This document shows, one piece after another, positions 21,873 to 22,327 of a stretch of DNA of 22,327 bases; position 1 is the first letter of the stretch, and the number at the start of each line of letters is the position of its first letter. Under the pieces are notes generated by a model. That model saw only the letters and a program-made list of their open reading frames with translations, did no database searches and had not been told where the DNA came from. The position numbers and the translations under genes were made by a program. The DNA is from Clostridiaceae bacterium (GTDB lineage Bacteria; Bacillota; Clostridia; Saccharofermentanales; Fastidiosipilaceae), in contig JAAZJE010000023.1 in the NCBI GenBank assembly GCA_012800515.1, positions 1 to 22,327 on the forward strand, written 5' to 3'.

Positions 21873-22327
21873 TCAGGGCACATCGTGATTGAAGCGCAGA
21901 CTTTCGCGATAGGGTCGCAATTCGCTGTCGATCACGCGCTGAACCTGGCGTAGCTTCCATTCCAGACGTTTTGGATCACACATATATTCCATACTGGGCT
22001 CCCAGCCCAGACGGGAATCTGCCTTAACCGCCGGCAAAGTAGCCTCGGCGTTACGCATCTCGTCGACGGCGATTGCTTCGAGCTCATCAAGATACTGAAG
22101 AATTTCAGCCTCGGTAGCCGCTATCGCCAGACGAGACTTGGCAAGGTACCAACGCTTGACATTGTAGGTCGTCTCTGAACAGCGCGCCAGGAAAAAGCCT
22201 AGATAATACATATATTCGGCATTGGCTCGCAGATCGTCCGGCACTACCGGTAAGGTCTTTCGCAGTAATTCAGCGCCGGCATCGAACAGATCCCGCATTT
22301 TTTCACTGGCGTTTAGCGACTCCACAA
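21873..22327 (-). CDS. C-terminal end of a second glycoside-hydrolase-like gene, partial
   Basis: The reading frame is open from the right edge to the TGA at 21873. Its 150 or so residues match the C-terminus of the glycoside-hydrolase-like protein at 950-3199 with 14 differences in 149 aligned residues by my count, and the stop codons coincide. The homology ends at the stop codon, since the following bases differ. The start lies beyond the right edge. It faces the same way as the first copy, so the two genes form long direct repeats around the cluster. Function as for the first copy. Confidence 0.9.
   Translation of the reverse strand, partial: VESLNASEKMRDLFDAGAELLRKTLPVVPDDLRANAEYMYYLGFFLARCSETTYNVKRWYLAKSRLAIAATEAEILQYLDELEAIAVDEMRNAEATLPAVKADSRLGWEPSMEYMCDPKRLEWKLRQVQRVIDSELRPYRESLRFNHDVP

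Overview
The window (22,327 bp) looks like an accessory carbohydrate-utilisation region of a fermentative bacterium, most likely an uncultured member of the Bacillota (Clostridia). This is inferred from strong AGGAGG-type ribosome binding sites, moderate GC, an LplB-type sugar ABC permease, and LacI- and AraC-type regulators. No rRNA or other phylogenetic marker is present, so the assignment is tentative. I saw no tRNA, rRNA, CRISPR array, insertion sequence or phage gene.

Layout. (1) 1-687, minus: the N-terminal 229 codons of an LplB-type permease, cut by the left edge. (2) 950-5090, minus: an operon of an AAC(3)-family acetyltransferase, a metal-dependent amidohydrolase and a large glycoside-hydrolase-like protein. 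(3) 5318-7669, plus: a LacI regulator fused to a complete ABC-type solute-binding domain, divergent from operon 2. (4) 7694-11063, minus: an operon of an M24-fold hydrolase, a polysaccharide deacetylase and a DUF4432 (aldose-1-epimerase-like) protein. (5) 11237-16761, plus: an operon of an SDR dehydrogenase, a PHP-domain protein, a rhamnulokinase, an L-sorbose-1-phosphate-reductase-like dehydrogenase and a GNAT acetyltransferase, ending in a gene fragment. (6) 17189-19165, minus: a DegT/DnrJ-type aminotransferase and an SDR. (7) 19370-21800, plus: a class III aminotransferase and an AraC-family regulator, with a repeat-rich spacer. (8) 21873-22327, minus: the C-terminal end of a second copy of the glycoside-hydrolase-like gene, about 91% identical in protein to the first.

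How the parts may work together (inference). A transported oligosaccharide would be trimmed by the hydrolase and deacetylase. Its sugar would be handled by the epimerase-like protein, the kinase and two or three dehydrogenases. Acetyltransferases and aminotransferases nearby point to an amino- or N-acyl-sugar. No isomerase or aldolase to complete a standard rhamnose pathway is visible.

Regulation is the most striking part. LacI-type operators with an AACGTTT-like core stand upstream of five putative promoters (permease, operon 2, the LacI fusion, operon 4, operon 5). In each case an operator centre lies about 50 bp from the start of a -10 box, near -62 relative to the expected transcription start, and recognisable -35 boxes are poor or absent. 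This suggests that the LacI/solute-binding fusion runs a local regulon and may activate rather than repress. The module at 17189-21800 lacks these sites and seems to be separately controlled, perhaps by the AraC protein.
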